Below are positions 1 through 12,328 of a DNA stretch of 64,000 bases, piece by piece (positions within the stretch are counted from its first letter, which is position 1; each line of letters starts with the position of its first letter). The notes beneath the pieces were generated by a model, which did no database searches, had not been told where the DNA came from, and saw only the letters and a list, made by a program, of their open reading frames with translations. The stretch comes from Xylogone sp. PMI_703 (lineage: Eukaryota; Ascomycota; Leotiomycetes). The stretch is taken from assembly GCA_021399445.1 (NCBI GenBank), contig JAJTUQ010000003.1:6076001-6140000 (forward strand), in the 5' to 3' direction. The translations under genes and the position numbers were made by a program.

Positions 1-1033
1 GGAGGTGCATCCATATTTGTACCCTGCGATGTCGAATTATGGAGAAGAATTAACGGGAAAATGGGCAGGCAGGAGCAGAAGTTCTCGGAATCTTACGAGC
101 AGGAGTGACGCGCTGGAGAGTCTAATATCTTACACGCATGACACGGAGGATTGCTCGGTCGCTAAGAGCCAGAAACGGACCGGATAGTGAGGAAGAGCCG
201 GACTCGTTGCTCGTCACCAACAGGTGGGAAAACATTCCAGCGGCGAAAGCTCTGGGAATTAAAATTATTATTCCGAAATAGCTTTTTATCCAAGGGACCT
301 TGCTTGTGCATCAATCGGAAATGAAAGCTTAATTGATGACTTCTCGATCTACAGCAGATGAAACCTGGAGGTTAACTTGCGGGGAGTTGATACGGTATTA
401 CCGTAAGCTGTGCTAATAACCGGTTATAAGCAACACCAATGCCCCAGGTTACGGGGCCGAGTGTGGAGATAGGGAGGTAAGGCAGGTGACCACTAATTAC
501 CATATACTGTTAACAGCTAGAGGGCACGGCGAGACTTCTGGAGAAGCCAACAACAAAACTAGATTCGGTCTATGACTAGATACTGTATGGAGTAAACAAT
601 CATCAGTTGGCAGGATAAAATGATGACAGATCAAGCATGTTATTGCATCTTCTTCGTGCGATACCTGATCCACCAACGCAGGTACAGCGCCAATTAGAGA
701 GGCAAGAGAGCAAAGCCTCAAGGATGGTTAGATCTGCAATTCTACCAGGAGCACCGGAGTAGGGCCGTGGAAGGCTTTGAGGCTAGCAGGACGCGCAGGA
801 CAAGGGATACAGCAGGCCGAAGAGGGAAAGAAGCTTAAGAAATGACAGGGACACATTCGCGAGGGGAAACCATGCTGTTTCCTGGGGGAGCTCGGGAAGC
901 TGGGGAAACGAGGAGTATATATATGCTACGTCCTCATACCCTCGTCGTCCTGCACTCTTATAGCCCGCGATCTTCATTGCACTTCTCTTTTCAAGTCCGA
1001 ACTAGTAGGTTGTAGGACGGATATATTTAAAAG
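1..1033. other. Intergenic, left edge
   Basis: No supportable gene is visible; the open frames here are short and lack family features. The right part is the promoter of the GH79 gene, with a TATA-like tract near 913-925. Confidence 0.6.
913..925 (+). promoter_or_regulatory. TATA-like box of the GH79 gene
   Basis: A TATATATA tract lies about 110-120 bases upstream of the ATG at 1034. The position fits a fungal core promoter. This is inferred from motif and spacing only. Confidence 0.4.
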
Positions 1034-2682
1034 ATGATGCACGCGTTCCTTGCCGGTGCGCTGCTGCTCTCACAGTCAGTTGCGGCTACCTCGGTAGGAC
1101 CTTTGTATCCTTCCTATGTATCACTGTCAATTGAGTTGGGCTCATTCCCATCTTTCGCAGGTGAGGGAGAAATAATTCCGAATCAATCAATTGACGCAAA
1201 ATAAATACACTTCAAATGTATATGCTTTAAAAATTAATTGCTGACGTTTCACCTTAGGAACGAGGAAGCAGCCCAATGTTTACTCGAAGAACCTCCTCGA
1301 GTATCTTGCCAAGGCTCAAGGCAGTCCCTGTGTGATCCGTGTCGGGGGTAACTCTGCGTCAGTTACTCTATATCCAAGACTCTAATGACGTCTCACTGAC
1401 TTATCGCGATAGTGATCGTGCCATTTACGATTCAACGTTGACCACCGCAACTGCCTCACGATGCAGCGCCGACCCAGAAGCAATTCAGTGTATCGGCCCC
1501 AGCTTCTTTGACTCTTACGGCGCTTTCCCGGCCGGCACCAAATACTCACACAATTTCAATCTTGCAGCGAACAATGCTTCGGGATATGATACCCTTCTCC
1601 AGACAGCACCACTGGCCTGCAAAGCCCTTCGTGGCCAGCTTGATTCCTGGGAGATGGGCAACGAACCTGATCTCTTCCGAGGGAAATGGCGACCATCAGA
1701 CTGGACTGCCGCCCAGTACGAAGTCGAATGGAAAAATGCCACGGATCATCTTCGCACATATATCCAGAAGGCTTGTCCCGATTTGGCACGCAGCTTTGTG
1801 CTCACTGCTCCATCAGTCAGCTCTCCAGGATCTGGATTGAACGCAGCTGATATATTCAAGGCTGGTGAAGATAGCGAAGGAGATGTGAAGATAATTTCTG
1901 TCCATAACTACATGGGTGGTGCCACCCAACCGGGAGTAACACTCCAAGGAACGCTCATGAATCACACCAACGTAGTCAATGCGGTTCAAGGCCACGTCCG
2001 ATACGCAAACTCGTTAGCTAATGTACCTGCCGACTACATCCTCGGCGAGCACAACAGTCTCTATGGTGGAGGAGCAGCAGGCACATCCAACGTCTTTGGT
2101 GCTGCTCTATGGGTCCTAGAAATCTCCTTGAACGCTGCTTCAACCGGAATTATTAAGCGTGAACACTTCCACCAGTCCGTCGGTGCCCCATACTCAGCCT
2201 GGGTCCCCGTCCAATCCGGCTCAAACGCCCCTCAAACTCTCCCTCCATACTACGGAAAACTTGCCGCAGCAACTTTCCTCGCCGACAGCGCCAAGATCCA
2301 AGTCAAGACTATCTCTCTCGGTGGAAACCCCGACTTTGATTCCGCCTATGGCGCATACCAGGGTGGTCAACTCGAGCGGATAGCCCTGCTTAATCTTCGC
2401 GAGTACGACTCCGACTCCACCACTGCTCGCGGATCACAAACATACACGGTTAAGGTCAAACCATTCCAGATCTGGACCGTCGAGCGCTTAACTGCTGCTG
2501 GAGCGCATGATGTCACGGGCGTGACCTATAATGGATATGCGTATGAGTACTCTTCGCTAGGGAAGGCCGTCAGAGTTAAGGGACGGACGAGCAGCGAGCT
2601 AGCCATTGCTGATGGATTCGGCAACTTGAGAGTGAAGGTTGCGGATTCGGAGGCTGTTATTATCAAGAAGGCGTTGCTCTGA
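1034..2682 (+). CDS. Secreted GH79 family glycoside hydrolase (beta-glucuronidase-like)
   Basis: Predicted to cleave beta-linked glucuronic acid or 4-O-methylglucuronic acid from cell-wall or arabinogalactan glycans outside the cell. Three exons (1034-1160, 1258-1357, 1413-2682) give 498 residues. The N-terminus is a signal peptide, with a hydrophobic core at residues 4-18. The family signature IRVGGNSADRA appears only after removing the 55-base second intron, which supports that splice. The acid/base is in MGNEPD (Glu about 160) and the nucleophile in LGEHNS (Glu about 288), followed by the beta-rich GH79 C-terminal domain. Length is normal for fungal members. The start at 1034 is the first in-frame ATG giving a signal peptide. 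The second donor (GTCAGT) is slightly weak. Family is confident; exact substrate is not. Confidence 0.9.
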
Positions 2683-3563
2683 GCGAAATGGGGGAAATTG
2701 AAACCTGTTCGCTGTTCATGAATAATCTAATGATTCAATGATTGTAGATAAACGAATCCAAAAGTTTTCAATATTATCAGGAAAGGCACCAGTTTTTCTC
2801 CCCCACTAACCCACTAGTAGCTCGATATCGCAAAGATGATGCAGAAGCAGAGACTCCAAGGCAATAGGAGATTTAGTTGGTATACTATAAGAAAATCTGT
2901 ATGAGTGAGTTGAATTATCTTTGTCGTTTCTTTAAATCCTCCTTAAAAGTTCGTAGTCACTCTGTTATTAATTTTTGGGCGGTATGCACTATTCGGCTTC
3001 TTGTATGTAAAATATATACAAAAAATTTCAATCTCATCAAATTACTATTATAATTTCACTTTCAAACTTCTATAACAATATATTTTATGTTTATTTTACT
3101 TCAACAATATAATAATTAGTTATTATTTGGTCATAGTATAAATAATTTGCTCTTAAATAATTATTAATATATTGTTGTAGTAATCTAAGGATAATTTTGT
3201 TGTAGTGATTTGATAGAATTGACTTTTTGTATGCGAAACACATACAAAATTTGTATGGTCACACTTGCTTTGTGGTCACACTTGCGTCCACGAGTTGGAG
3301 GAAACGACAAGAAATGCAGGCCGCGCAACCGAAGTGAGCTGACGATTACTCGGTGTTGGGTTTTTAGGAGACAAAACACTACCGTATTGCAGCCTTGAAT
3401 GTTGGATACTACTTTGCTCCCATTGGCATTCGGATGATCCCCATATCACAACGATATAAAGTGGTATAAGCTGCCGGAACAGAGAGGTCAATTTTTGTTC
3501 TCCAACTGACCTTGGCAACCCAGCAGTCTCAAAGATAAGAATATTCCCCTTTTGCACACTACC
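2683..3563. other. Intergenic with a MITE-like element
   Basis: This holds the 3' flank of the GH79 gene, the inverted-repeat element at 3001-3247, and the promoter of the F-box gene. No further gene is seen. Confidence 0.6.
3001..3247. mobile_element. MITE-like foldback element
   Basis: About 247 bases of AT-rich DNA whose two halves are imperfect reverse complements over roughly 85-90 bases each (about 3001-3095 and 3160-3247). Both ends carry the same short palindrome: TTGTATG and CATACAA frame the right end exactly (3227-3233 and 3241-3247), and a diverged copy sits at 3001-3021. The ATCAAAT..ACTA and ACAATATATT blocks match between arms. No open frame spans it, so it would be non-autonomous. 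I could not identify a clear target-site duplication. Confidence 0.6.
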
Positions 3564-4970
3564 ATGATGCTCATGCAGCTACCGATCGAACTCCTCGACC
3601 AAATCATCGTACACACTCTACTAGAGGGGTTTGAGAGCGTGGCATTGACCTGCAAGAGGATTTATGCGCGATGCAGACCATTCATCGAATACCACAATAA
3701 GCTACGCTCGCGCTTCAGAACGTTTGAATACTACCTGAGATGGCGCGGGTGGAACTTTATGTCCGCCTCTGACCTGCTCACTCTCATCGCCGCCGAACCT
3801 GTTGTGGCGCGTTACATTCGAACTGCAACCTTCAAACCTGATAGCCGTTTCCTTGGTCGTCAAGTGCGCAAGTCAGTGCCGTCTATTCACGACGGCGGAC
3901 CTATAGTTGAATTATTTGCCAACTCCCTCTATCTCAAGGAAGCCGGTCTCGACTGGAAGGAATATTATACTACGTTCGAATCAGACATCAAGGAGCGCCG
4001 TTACTCCCAGCACGGGGCTGCTTTTCTGTTAACACTGCTGCCAAACATCGAGAAACTTATCATCCCACAGGCCTGGAAGCCCAATGAAGCAACGGACAAG
4101 CTTCTTGAGTTCGTCATTGAAAAGGCCAAGCAATCTACTGCATCCAGCCTTGCCTCTGTCACGAGATTCGAGGAGTCAGTGCCGTTGGACGTAGATATAC
4201 GATTTGATCTGAGATGGGCGAGTCCGTTTCTGGTTCTACCGCGCCTGCGATCTTTTCTTGGCCCCAGCTGCTTAGCTTTAGAGGATATACCTGGGAGCCT
4301 TGCTTTCAGAGATTCACATTATACCGCCGAGACACTGCAAGCAGCTTATCTCGTGGACTGCTGCAGCGACGAGGTGGGCATTGCTAACTTTCTCAAGCAC
4401 ACCCTATCTCTGAAGATGCTCACATATTCGCACTGTACGAAAACTGATTCCCCTACCCAGGATTGGGACATCTGTAAGTTCATCAATGCCGTTGAGCGTG
4501 AAGCTGGGAGCCACCTTGTGCACCTTTCTATTGCCATCGACCACTTGCCCGGCTCCATCGTCCCAGGTCAGGCATCGATACGTGGGTTCCAACGGCTGGA
4601 AACGCTCCAGATTCCTATGGAACTTGTCATGTGTAACATTCCCGCCGCAGCGAGATATACCACCAGCCCGCCTGAGCCTTTTGCCGACTTAATACCTGCT
4701 TCAGTCACCTGGCTTTCACTCTTATCAAAAGAAACAGATCATCACGAAGAAGCACTCAACGCCTTGTTTCGTTACTTCCACTCCGTACATAATTCTCAAC
4801 TGTCTGCTCTTGAGAAAATATATATTCCGTACCCTGAGAGCGTTGATGATGCTTACAAGAACCAATGCAACAAGGTAGCGGAAGAGTCTTATAGTAAAGG
4901 CGTGATTGTGCATTTAAAGCGATTCCCGTCTCCATTTGGATTCCCTTGGGATGAGATGCCCGAGCTGTAA
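3564..4970 (+). CDS. F-box domain protein
   Basis: Single exon of 468 residues. The N-terminus reads LPIELLDQIIVHTLLEGF followed by VALTCKRIYARCRPFI, the usual F-box pattern (residues about 6-42) that binds Skp1 in SCF ubiquitin ligases. The rest is leucine-rich, without a recognised substrate-binding repeat such as WD40, and resembles the many fungal F-box proteins with divergent C-terminal halves. The start is the first ATG of a tight cluster at 3564. It lies just downstream of the MITE-like element. The target protein cannot be guessed. Confidence 0.75.
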   Translation: MMLMQLPIELLDQIIVHTLLEGFESVALTCKRIYARCRPFIEYHNKLRSRFRTFEYYLRWRGWNFMSASDLLTLIAAEPVVARYIRTATFKPDSRFLGRQVRKSVPSIHDGGPIVELFANSLYLKEAGLDWKEYYTTFESDIKERRYSQHGAAFLLTLLPNIEKLIIPQAWKPNEATDKLLEFVIEKAKQSTASSLASVTRFEESVPLDVDIRFDLRWASPFLVLPRLRSFLGPSCLALEDIPGSLAFRDSHYTAETLQAAYLVDCCSDEVGIANFLKHTLSLKMLTYSHCTKTDSPTQDWDICKFINAVEREAGSHLVHLSIAIDHLPGSIVPGQASIRGFQRLETLQIPMELVMCNIPAAARYTTSPPEPFADLIPASVTWLSLLSKETDHHEEALNALFRYFHSVHNSQLSALEKIYIPYPESVDDAYKNQCNKVAEESYSKGVIVHLKRFPSPFGFPWDEMPEL

Positions 4971-5747
4971 TTTTAGAATGCATTATAAAGTTTCATCCTT
5001 TACAAAGAATGAAAGTGTCAATTTCAGATAGAACATTATCACGTTGTTTAGCTTTTGATGTACTGGATTCTCACATGGATTGGTAGTGCATTGGTCCTGG
5101 GAAGTGATTTCCCGGATCTTGTGTAGATTCAGCGATCTTTCTTGCGGTAGGCGTTCTTGACATGCTGGAAGCTCAATTATGCCTTTCCTCAGTCTGGGAG
5201 CAGTAGAGGCTTGAGGTCACCTGTATGCTGCTCCACGGCTCTCTCCATCTGGCTGTTAGCTGCGGCGAAGGCAGCAGTGCAAATACATCCACGTGACGGT
5301 GGCGGTGCCCAGCCCAGCCACGCCATCACGACCATGTGATCACGGTGCCGAGAGCCGTATTGCGAGATCAGAGCCACCAATGAGCAGGCGCGGTTCCTCG
5401 CAGCCTTGCACGATAAGCTTTTCCTGGAAGTCGGCGGCGTGGCTATGAAGGGTCGAGATTTGAGACATTCTCCAACTGCATCTTCTCCAAAATACAAAAT
5501 ATTTTCTATCATTTTCTTGATATTTGATTGTCTTCCTTCAAAGCTTCGCTTTCGCTCTACGCGACACTCTCTAACTATAGTAAATACGATAAAAGAGAGA
5601 GCTATTGCGGCAACCCGTTTTTTAGTTCCCGCCCATACTCCGGATTCTCTAAGCCTAATTTCCCAGGCCACAACACTTCCCGCTCTCCAAAAACACAGAC
5701 CGCAATTTACGCATTTGCATCACACTCTTTCAACCCCGCCACCAAGC
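4971..5747. other. Intergenic, promoter and 5' leader of the MFS gene
   Basis: No gene is supported. The frame of the MFS gene stays open upstream to about 5406, but that translation has no transporter-like or conserved look and is treated as leader. Confidence 0.55.
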
Positions 5748-7877
5748 ATGGGCGGTCCTTCTCGCAATTCTCCAGGATACTCGAAACTTCACGACAGCAA
5801 ACACGGTAATGACGACGATGACAGTGATTTAGATGCACCTCGGGAGTCACGCTTACTACAGGTCTACAACAAGCAGCACGTTCGGTACGGAAGTGTTTCG
5901 CCCAGCCCTCGTGCTGAGAGACAGGACCCTTTTGATCGCGAACGGCGAGAGTCTTTCATTCAGGAGGATGGAGATCCATTACAAGTCGACCTGCCACCTC
6001 CCAAGGTGGAAGAGAAACCCGTCACGTGGAGCAGTCTGCCCCGAAAGAGGCAGCTGGCCATCTTGACCGTAGCACGTCTATCTGAGCCATTGGTCCAGAC
6101 CTCATTAAGAGTAAGCACGACTCTATCCATTCTTCAGTCTCTCAAATATTAAATTCATATGAGTTTTAGTCGTATCTATTCTATCAGCTCAAGTCGTTTG
6201 ATAAGACCCTCCCAGACTCAGTCATTGCGTCTCAGGCGGGTATCATGCAAGGCGCCTTTGCGGCTGCCCAGTTATGCACGGCTATGCTGTGGGGCCGCTT
6301 CTCAGATTCCTATGGCCGTAAAAACACCCTTCTTATTGGTCTGTTTGGGACTACCATCTCCTGCGTTGGCTTCGGCTTCTCCAAATCTTTCTGGCAAGCG
6401 ATGATCTTTCGTATGATGGGCGGTGCTCTTAATGGCAATGTTGGGGTCATGAGAACCATGATCAGCGAGATTGTCCGAGAGAAGAAGTAAGTAAACTCTT
6501 CCTATACTCCTACTTGTACGCTTTTATTTATGTGATGACTGACTCCACTTGGTAAAAAACTAGATATCAATCCAGAGCATTTTTATTGCTCCCAATGTGT
6601 GCCAACATTGGTACTATAATTGGGCCAATTCTGGGAGGTCTAATGGCCGACCCTGCTGCTAATTATCCAAGTCTCTTCGGCGGAATCAAGTTCTTGGAAG
6701 AATATCCTTATGCACCACCAAACTTACTTAGTGCCTTGTTTCTATGCACTGCTGCGCTCGCTGCGTTTTTCGGTCTAGAAGAAGTGAGTGTTGCATATTT
6801 TATGCTATGCTAGGCCTGCTTTGATTTCCGTGTATTTACCCACTACTAACTTATGCATAGACCCTAGAGTCCTTATCACACAAGGAAGATATTGGTACCA
6901 GGGTTGCACGCTTTCTCTCTAGACTGTACCGACGAATACTCCGTAAAAAGGGTGCTCCTAGCTCTGGTGACTACGTTGCCATCCCAGGAGCAGATCCATC
7001 ACAGGGTATGCTGGCCCGCCGCGGCAGCATAGACGTTGAACTCTCTGCTCCTCCTCCTAAACCCAAAAAGCGCGTTGCACCGCGTTACAGAAACCGGCTT
7101 CCATTCCGTCAGATTTTCACCTACAACGTCATCAGCACACTCATATCCCACGGCCTTCTAGCAGGTACGATGGGAAGTTTCAACAATATCTGGTACTCCT
7201 TCCTTTCAACTCCTGTCTACAACCCCTCCGATCCAGCGAATAAAGATTACCACCCTCATCTTCCCTTTGTCTTTACCGGCGGTATAGGTCTGCCCCCTCG
7301 CGACGTTGGTATTGCCATGGCTATCCTGGGAACAATCGGTATTACTCTTCAACTCTTCCTTTACCCCTGGGTGAACGCTCGCCTGGGTACAGTTCGTGCA
7401 TGGCGCGTCTTCCTCTACTGTTTCCCTGTTGTGTACGCTCTCGCACCTTACCTTGCACTGGTTCCTTCATCGACTCCTCCCCCGAGTCAAAAGACCGGAT
7501 TCCTCCTATGGATTTCTCTATCGGGAATTCTTTTCTCTTGGGTCATAGCACGCACATTCGCTACTCCGGCCTCTGCGATCCTTATCAACAACTGCTCGCC
7601 GCATCCTAGTGTTCTAGGTACCATTCACGGCATTGGCCAAAGCGCTAGCAGTGCCGCGAGGACTATTGGGCCGGCTTTGGGAGGCTGGCTGTACGGGTAC
7701 GGATTGGAGAATGGCATGGTCGGACTTGTATTCTGGTTGATTGCGGCTATGGCGGTTGCGAATGTAGTTTCAAGCACGTTCGTCACGGAAGGAAATGGAC
7801 ACGAGATACGACTAGAAGGCGACGACGAGGCGGAGGCTGAAGCGGAGGAAACAAACAGGAAACTTGGCTTTAAATAA
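5748..7877 (+). CDS. Major facilitator superfamily transporter
   Basis: Four exons (5748-6110, 6170-6486, 6564-6783, 6861-7877) give 638 residues, and all phases agree. A hydrophilic acidic N-tail of about 110 residues precedes the first MFS half, which has the loop 2-3 signature WGRFSDSYGRKNTLLIG and the motif GIMQGAFAAAQL. A long charged cytosolic loop with YRRILRKKGAP and a proline-rich stretch links it to the second half. The C-terminus is acidic (EAEAEAEETNRK). It resembles the fungal drug:H+ antiporter-like family with a long central loop that includes the plant zinc-induced facilitator type. Located in a vacuolar or plasma membrane; substrate unknown. Confidence 0.88.
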
Positions 7878-9630
7878 GTGTAAGGTTTGTTTTGGGTTTT
7901 TATGATACCACTTTTGGGGGGGGGGGTTACATGCATAAAAAATTTGCATGTGCATGAGCGATGTTTATACGATATCTATATGTGTGAATATACGGCAAAA
8001 TTTTCTGGGGAAGAGGACAAAAAGAGTAGCGAAGAATTTATAGACATTTTATATAGATCCCAGCTAGGCTGTTCTTGGATAGCTAACAATTCAAAAAGTT
8101 CTCTCACTTGAGCCCTTCATATGTTGCATGAAAGTCCAGCTCTGAGCCGTACCTCGCCTCGTAAGAATTTAGATCCACCAGAGACTCTTGCATCCCTGGG
8201 ATACCAGTTTGGTTTCCCTTTAGCGTATCGTAGGGCATCTCATTTAGCCCAGGCCTCTTGTGAAAGTTATGAGAACATCTGAAATAGTAAGATGCTAGAA
8301 AGTGCTGAATAAATCCATTATATTCTGCCACTTATGAGAGATATCATGTCAAGAGAGTATATAGGAAAGAAAGAAGTGCAATGCCTGCAGTACGTAGTCA
8401 GCTTGCTAGCTATTGTGATAGTAAGGAAACTATGGTAGTTATTCCTCAATTTATTAGTTGATATTATTATATAGGGTTTTCAATTGGGAAGCTTTCAGGT
8501 GGTATAAGGACCAAATAACCATAATATCACCAGAAGTCTAGTATCTGTATCTTGAATTATTGTGCTAGTGATAACGGGTACTTTGGATCTCTGTAGAGCG
8601 ATATATGAGACTGCCTGTGAAGAGCAGCTGACGATCAAGATATAAACCAATTCAACCTGGATTGCTCCGATGAGGGCGATAACGCAACCTTCAGGTCCGT
8701 TTACTAATTAAAGTACTATGGGTCAAGCGTAAAAAATACGAGCAAACAAAATTTCAATTTCGAGGGACGGAGCATTATCACCATTTTTTGCTGCTCTCCG
8801 ATAATCCAGCAGGAGGATGAGTGCACCCCAATCGTTATCGCCCAGCCACTACAGCCGCCTGTTATCCAGCCACCGAACGCCTCCTCCATCGCATCTGGCC
8901 CCTCGCCGATAACTTTATTCCATCTGAAAAACCTCAACCTGCTCGATCTAGACACACGTGCCCAGCTCCAGGAATGACGGGGGATCCGCACATCTGCACG
9001 TTGCAGAGGGATAGCATGATCCTCGCGTCCCACGTTCCTGACGCTCGCTGCTGTTCCTGGATCGTTTTTGCGGGCGACCATGTTCCTGGCTTATGCTGCT
9101 ACCAGTATTGCTGACTGGGGGGTTCTAGAATCCGGCAGCTCGCGACGAGGCTCCGATGCTCTTTCTGGGGCCTCATTTCCAATCAATCATGGCACGTTGG
9201 GAGACTCGAACCCCGAGTAAGCAATCCATCGACCACTCGCATCCCCACAACGTGCTACGGTAGATCGCCCTGTTGCTGCTGCGATCTACCATGGAGCTGC
9301 CGGTGAGAGCTTTCTCGATTAGTAGAATGGCCGGGGAGCAGCCTCGTCGCTGCTCTCATCCGAACATATTTCTTCTTGCAGACGGCTTGCTGCTTGGGTC
9401 AGCTCAGCTCCATGCTAGCTCTCGTCGTCGGCAGCGGTGATGCCGACATAGATAAAGAGGAGAAGGTACCTCTCACCAGCTCCCGTCCTGATCTTGATTC
9501 CTATCCTTGGAGTCCAAGGCGACCGAGATACCCCGCAGGATCTCGAATCTTTCCTGTCTCTTCCTTCGCAGCTGCTGTATCAGTTGCAATTGCAATTGTT
9601 GTCGCAGTAGGAATTGCCATAGCAGTCGCA
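7878..9630. other. Intergenic, 1.75 kb
   Basis: It starts with an 11-base G run near 7916-7926. No gene is supported. A tRNA-like inverted structure lies at 9191-9255 (minus). The frame of the next gene is open upstream from about 9376. Confidence 0.5.
9191..9255 (-). other. Possible tRNA-derived relic
   Basis: On the minus strand, an 8-base stem GCACGTTG/CAACGTGC encloses a box-B-like GGTTCGAGTCT with a plausible T-loop and four paired T-stem bases. The whole is only about 65 bases: it lacks U8 and has too few bases for full D and anticodon arms. A working tRNA is therefore unlikely; a degenerate copy or coincidence is possible. Confidence 0.2.
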
Positions 9631-11762
9631 ATGGCCATGGCGGGCACCAAGAAGCTCTCTTTGCTGCTCCTTCCTTGCGTCTCTGCTTTCAACATCCCAT
9701 CGCACAACTCCTTGCCCGGTGCTGCATCTTACACCGTGCCATCGACATTCCCAACTGGTGTCTTCTCCAAGTACTATGTGAAGCCAGGCTCGAATGTTGA
9801 ACCTCAGCCAGTCGTATTCGATCCGGTCCTGAAGATCAACTACCCAGAGCAGCTCACCGACCCCAGGAAAATCCCGACCGTCGATACCGACCCCGTCGTG
9901 CTCCCAGAGGGCATCAGAGGCATCACCAAGTCTACCGCCGAGGAATTGGTGCAGATTGCTCTCGATGAAATCACAAATATCATCAATGATGGCAATGCGG
10001 GTATTTCGAGTAGCTGCGACAAATGCATGGCAGCTCTCGGCGTGGGGCAGATGCTCGCCAAGGCTGCTCCCCAGTATGTGCCAGACGCCATGATCTCGCT
10101 GTGCACATCTACTGGCTTCCAATCCGCTGCTTCTTGCAAGTCCAATTATGCTTCCAACACCTTCGGCGCAATCTGGACACAGATCCTCGCATTGGCCGAC
10201 GTGACTGGTCTGGATGGTAGATACATCTGCAACCAGCTGAGCGGAAACTTCTGCCCTACCCCAGGTGTTGGACACACTGCCGATATCCCTTCTATGTTCC
10301 CCAAGCCAAAGCCCACCAACCCCAAGGTTCGCAAGGCAAGTGGCAAAACAGTCAAGGTTCTTCACCTTTCCGACTTCCACTTGGATGCTAGATATGACGT
10401 CTTTTCTGAGGCCAGCTGTGCTTCTGGATTGTGCTGCAGATACAATGCTGCCATGACATCTCCAGCTCAAAATCCAGCTCCCTTGTTCGGAGCCTACAGG
10501 TGTGTTAATGTGTGCCTGTATACTGAGATTAGACTGCCATACTAACGATTTTCAGGTGTGATACTCCCTACTTCCTTGGAGCTGCTGCCTTGCAGTCAAT
10601 TGCCTCCTTAACTGGAACTGGCCGCACCCAGGCCGATGTGGCATGGACCATCTATACCGGCGATTTAGTCGCTCACGATGCCCAGAACCAGATTTCTCAG
10701 AAATACATCGAGTATGTTGAAACCAGTGTTTTCACCATGTTCAAACACTATATCAGTGGTCCCATTTATGCTGCTCTCGGAAACCATGACTCTACGCCTG
10801 AGAACGTTGATGCACCACACAGTCTGCCTGGTCCTTTGGGTGAGCAGTTCAGCTGGAACTACAATCACGTAGCAGGCCTATGGAAGAGCGAGGGCTGGAT
10901 CAGTAACAGTGACGCCCAGGAAGCAGCTTCTCACTACGCAGCATACGCAGTCAAGGTACGCGAGGGTCTTAGAATCATTACCTTAAACACCGATTTCTGG
11001 TACAAGACCAACTACCTTAACTTTATCAACTCCACCAACCCCGATGTCTCTGGCAACCTGCAGTTCCTCATCAATGAGCTGCAAAAAGCTGAGGATGCCG
11101 GTGACCGTGTCTGGATCGTTGGCCATGTCCTCACTGGCTGGGATGGTTCTAACCCCCTGCCCAACCCAACCGATCTCTTCTACCAGATCATCGACCGCTA
11201 TAGTCCACACGTGATTGCCAACATCTTCTTCGGTCATACTCACGAGGACCAGTTTATGATCTATTACGCCAACAACGGTACTATCCAAGATGCTGCTCAT
11301 GCACTGGCGACCGGATGGATTGGTCCTTCAGTCACGCCTTTGACGAATCTCAACTCCGGATACAGAATGTATGAGGTCGACACTGGTAGTTTCGATATCA
11401 TCGAAGCCCACACCTTCTACGCCGATGTTTCTTCATTCGCGGATCTCCCAGGCACTCATCACGGACCAGTCTTCAAATATGAGTACTCCACGCGTGATAC
11501 TTATGGTCCTGCTGTCAACTGGCCGAAAGATGCTCCCTTGAACGCGACCTTCTGGCACCACGTCACTGAAGCCATGGAAAAGAACTCGACACTGGTGCAG
11601 ATCCACAACACTTTCCAGGGCAAGTCTAGCGTGATGAGTCCTGCATGCACCACTGACACTTGCTTCGCTGCCAAGATCTGCTATATGAGAAGTGGAAGTG
11701 TGGCATTGGGGAGACAATGCCACCAGGGATTCGGAAGTGTCCAGAGTGCCTTTTCTGGATAG
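9631..11762 (+). CDS. Secreted acid sphingomyelinase-like phosphodiesterase
   Basis: Hydrolyses sphingomyelin-like phosphodiesters, or related phospholipids in fungi, outside the cell or in vacuoles. Two exons (9631-10499, 10556-11762) give 691 residues. A signal peptide (KKLSLLLLPCVSAF) is followed by a saposin-B domain with paired cysteines (CDKC...C...C...C). The metallophosphatase domain then shows every metal motif: SDFHLD (Asp248/His250), GDLVAHD, GNHD (about 365-368), VGH, and GHTHED (His517/His519). A cysteine-rich C-terminal part ends the protein. ATG at 9631 or 9637 fits best with the signal peptide. The frame is open upstream from an ATG at 9412 and encodes a strongly hydrophobic Ala/Val/Ile run, so a longer N-terminus is possible. 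Confidence 0.9.
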
Positions 11763-12328
11763 AAGATTCAGATGAATAATACTTATCCTGATAGGGTAGA
11801 TAATTGGATCTTAACTATAAAATAAAATGATTTGAACGCGATCCTTGCCCCTTAGTGATCTTGAGGTAACGCTTAAACCTTCAATTGACCGTAGGCATCG
11901 GTTGTGATATCACGAAGCTTTGCATTGATATATATTTTCCAGATGGGTAAAGTTAAAGCGGTATATTGTTTCAGTTTTGAATTGATATAGGATTTTGTTC
12001 GTATCCAAGAAGATATGGGGACTGCTGCGATGTTGAAGTACTTTACTCCAGGTACCTTGATGGGTCAAGCTGTGACGTAAGGGGAAAGGGGGAGAATTGT
12101 ATTAGTAAGCCCACAGCTACCCCTCTAAGTCAACAAACTGCCCCTCATCTAAACAGCCATTACAGCATAAAAAACTAGCTAATTTAACCTCCACTTTTCC
12201 TTCAAATTCAGCGCCGCCGACGATTCATGTATATCTCGTTCACTGATTACTATTCATTCCATTTTCCATCATTCAATTCATCTAAATAAAACAAAAGAAA
12301 GAAAACTTATTCAAGGTCGATTAGAAAG
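11763..12328. other. Intergenic
   Basis: 3' flank of the sphingomyelinase gene and a pyrimidine-rich promoter of the NmrA-like gene. Nothing else is seen. Confidence 0.6.

Noticed and set aside
8716..9081. 121-codon minus-strand frame
   Set aside because: Translation lacks any family pattern and overlaps other frames; it looks like chance.
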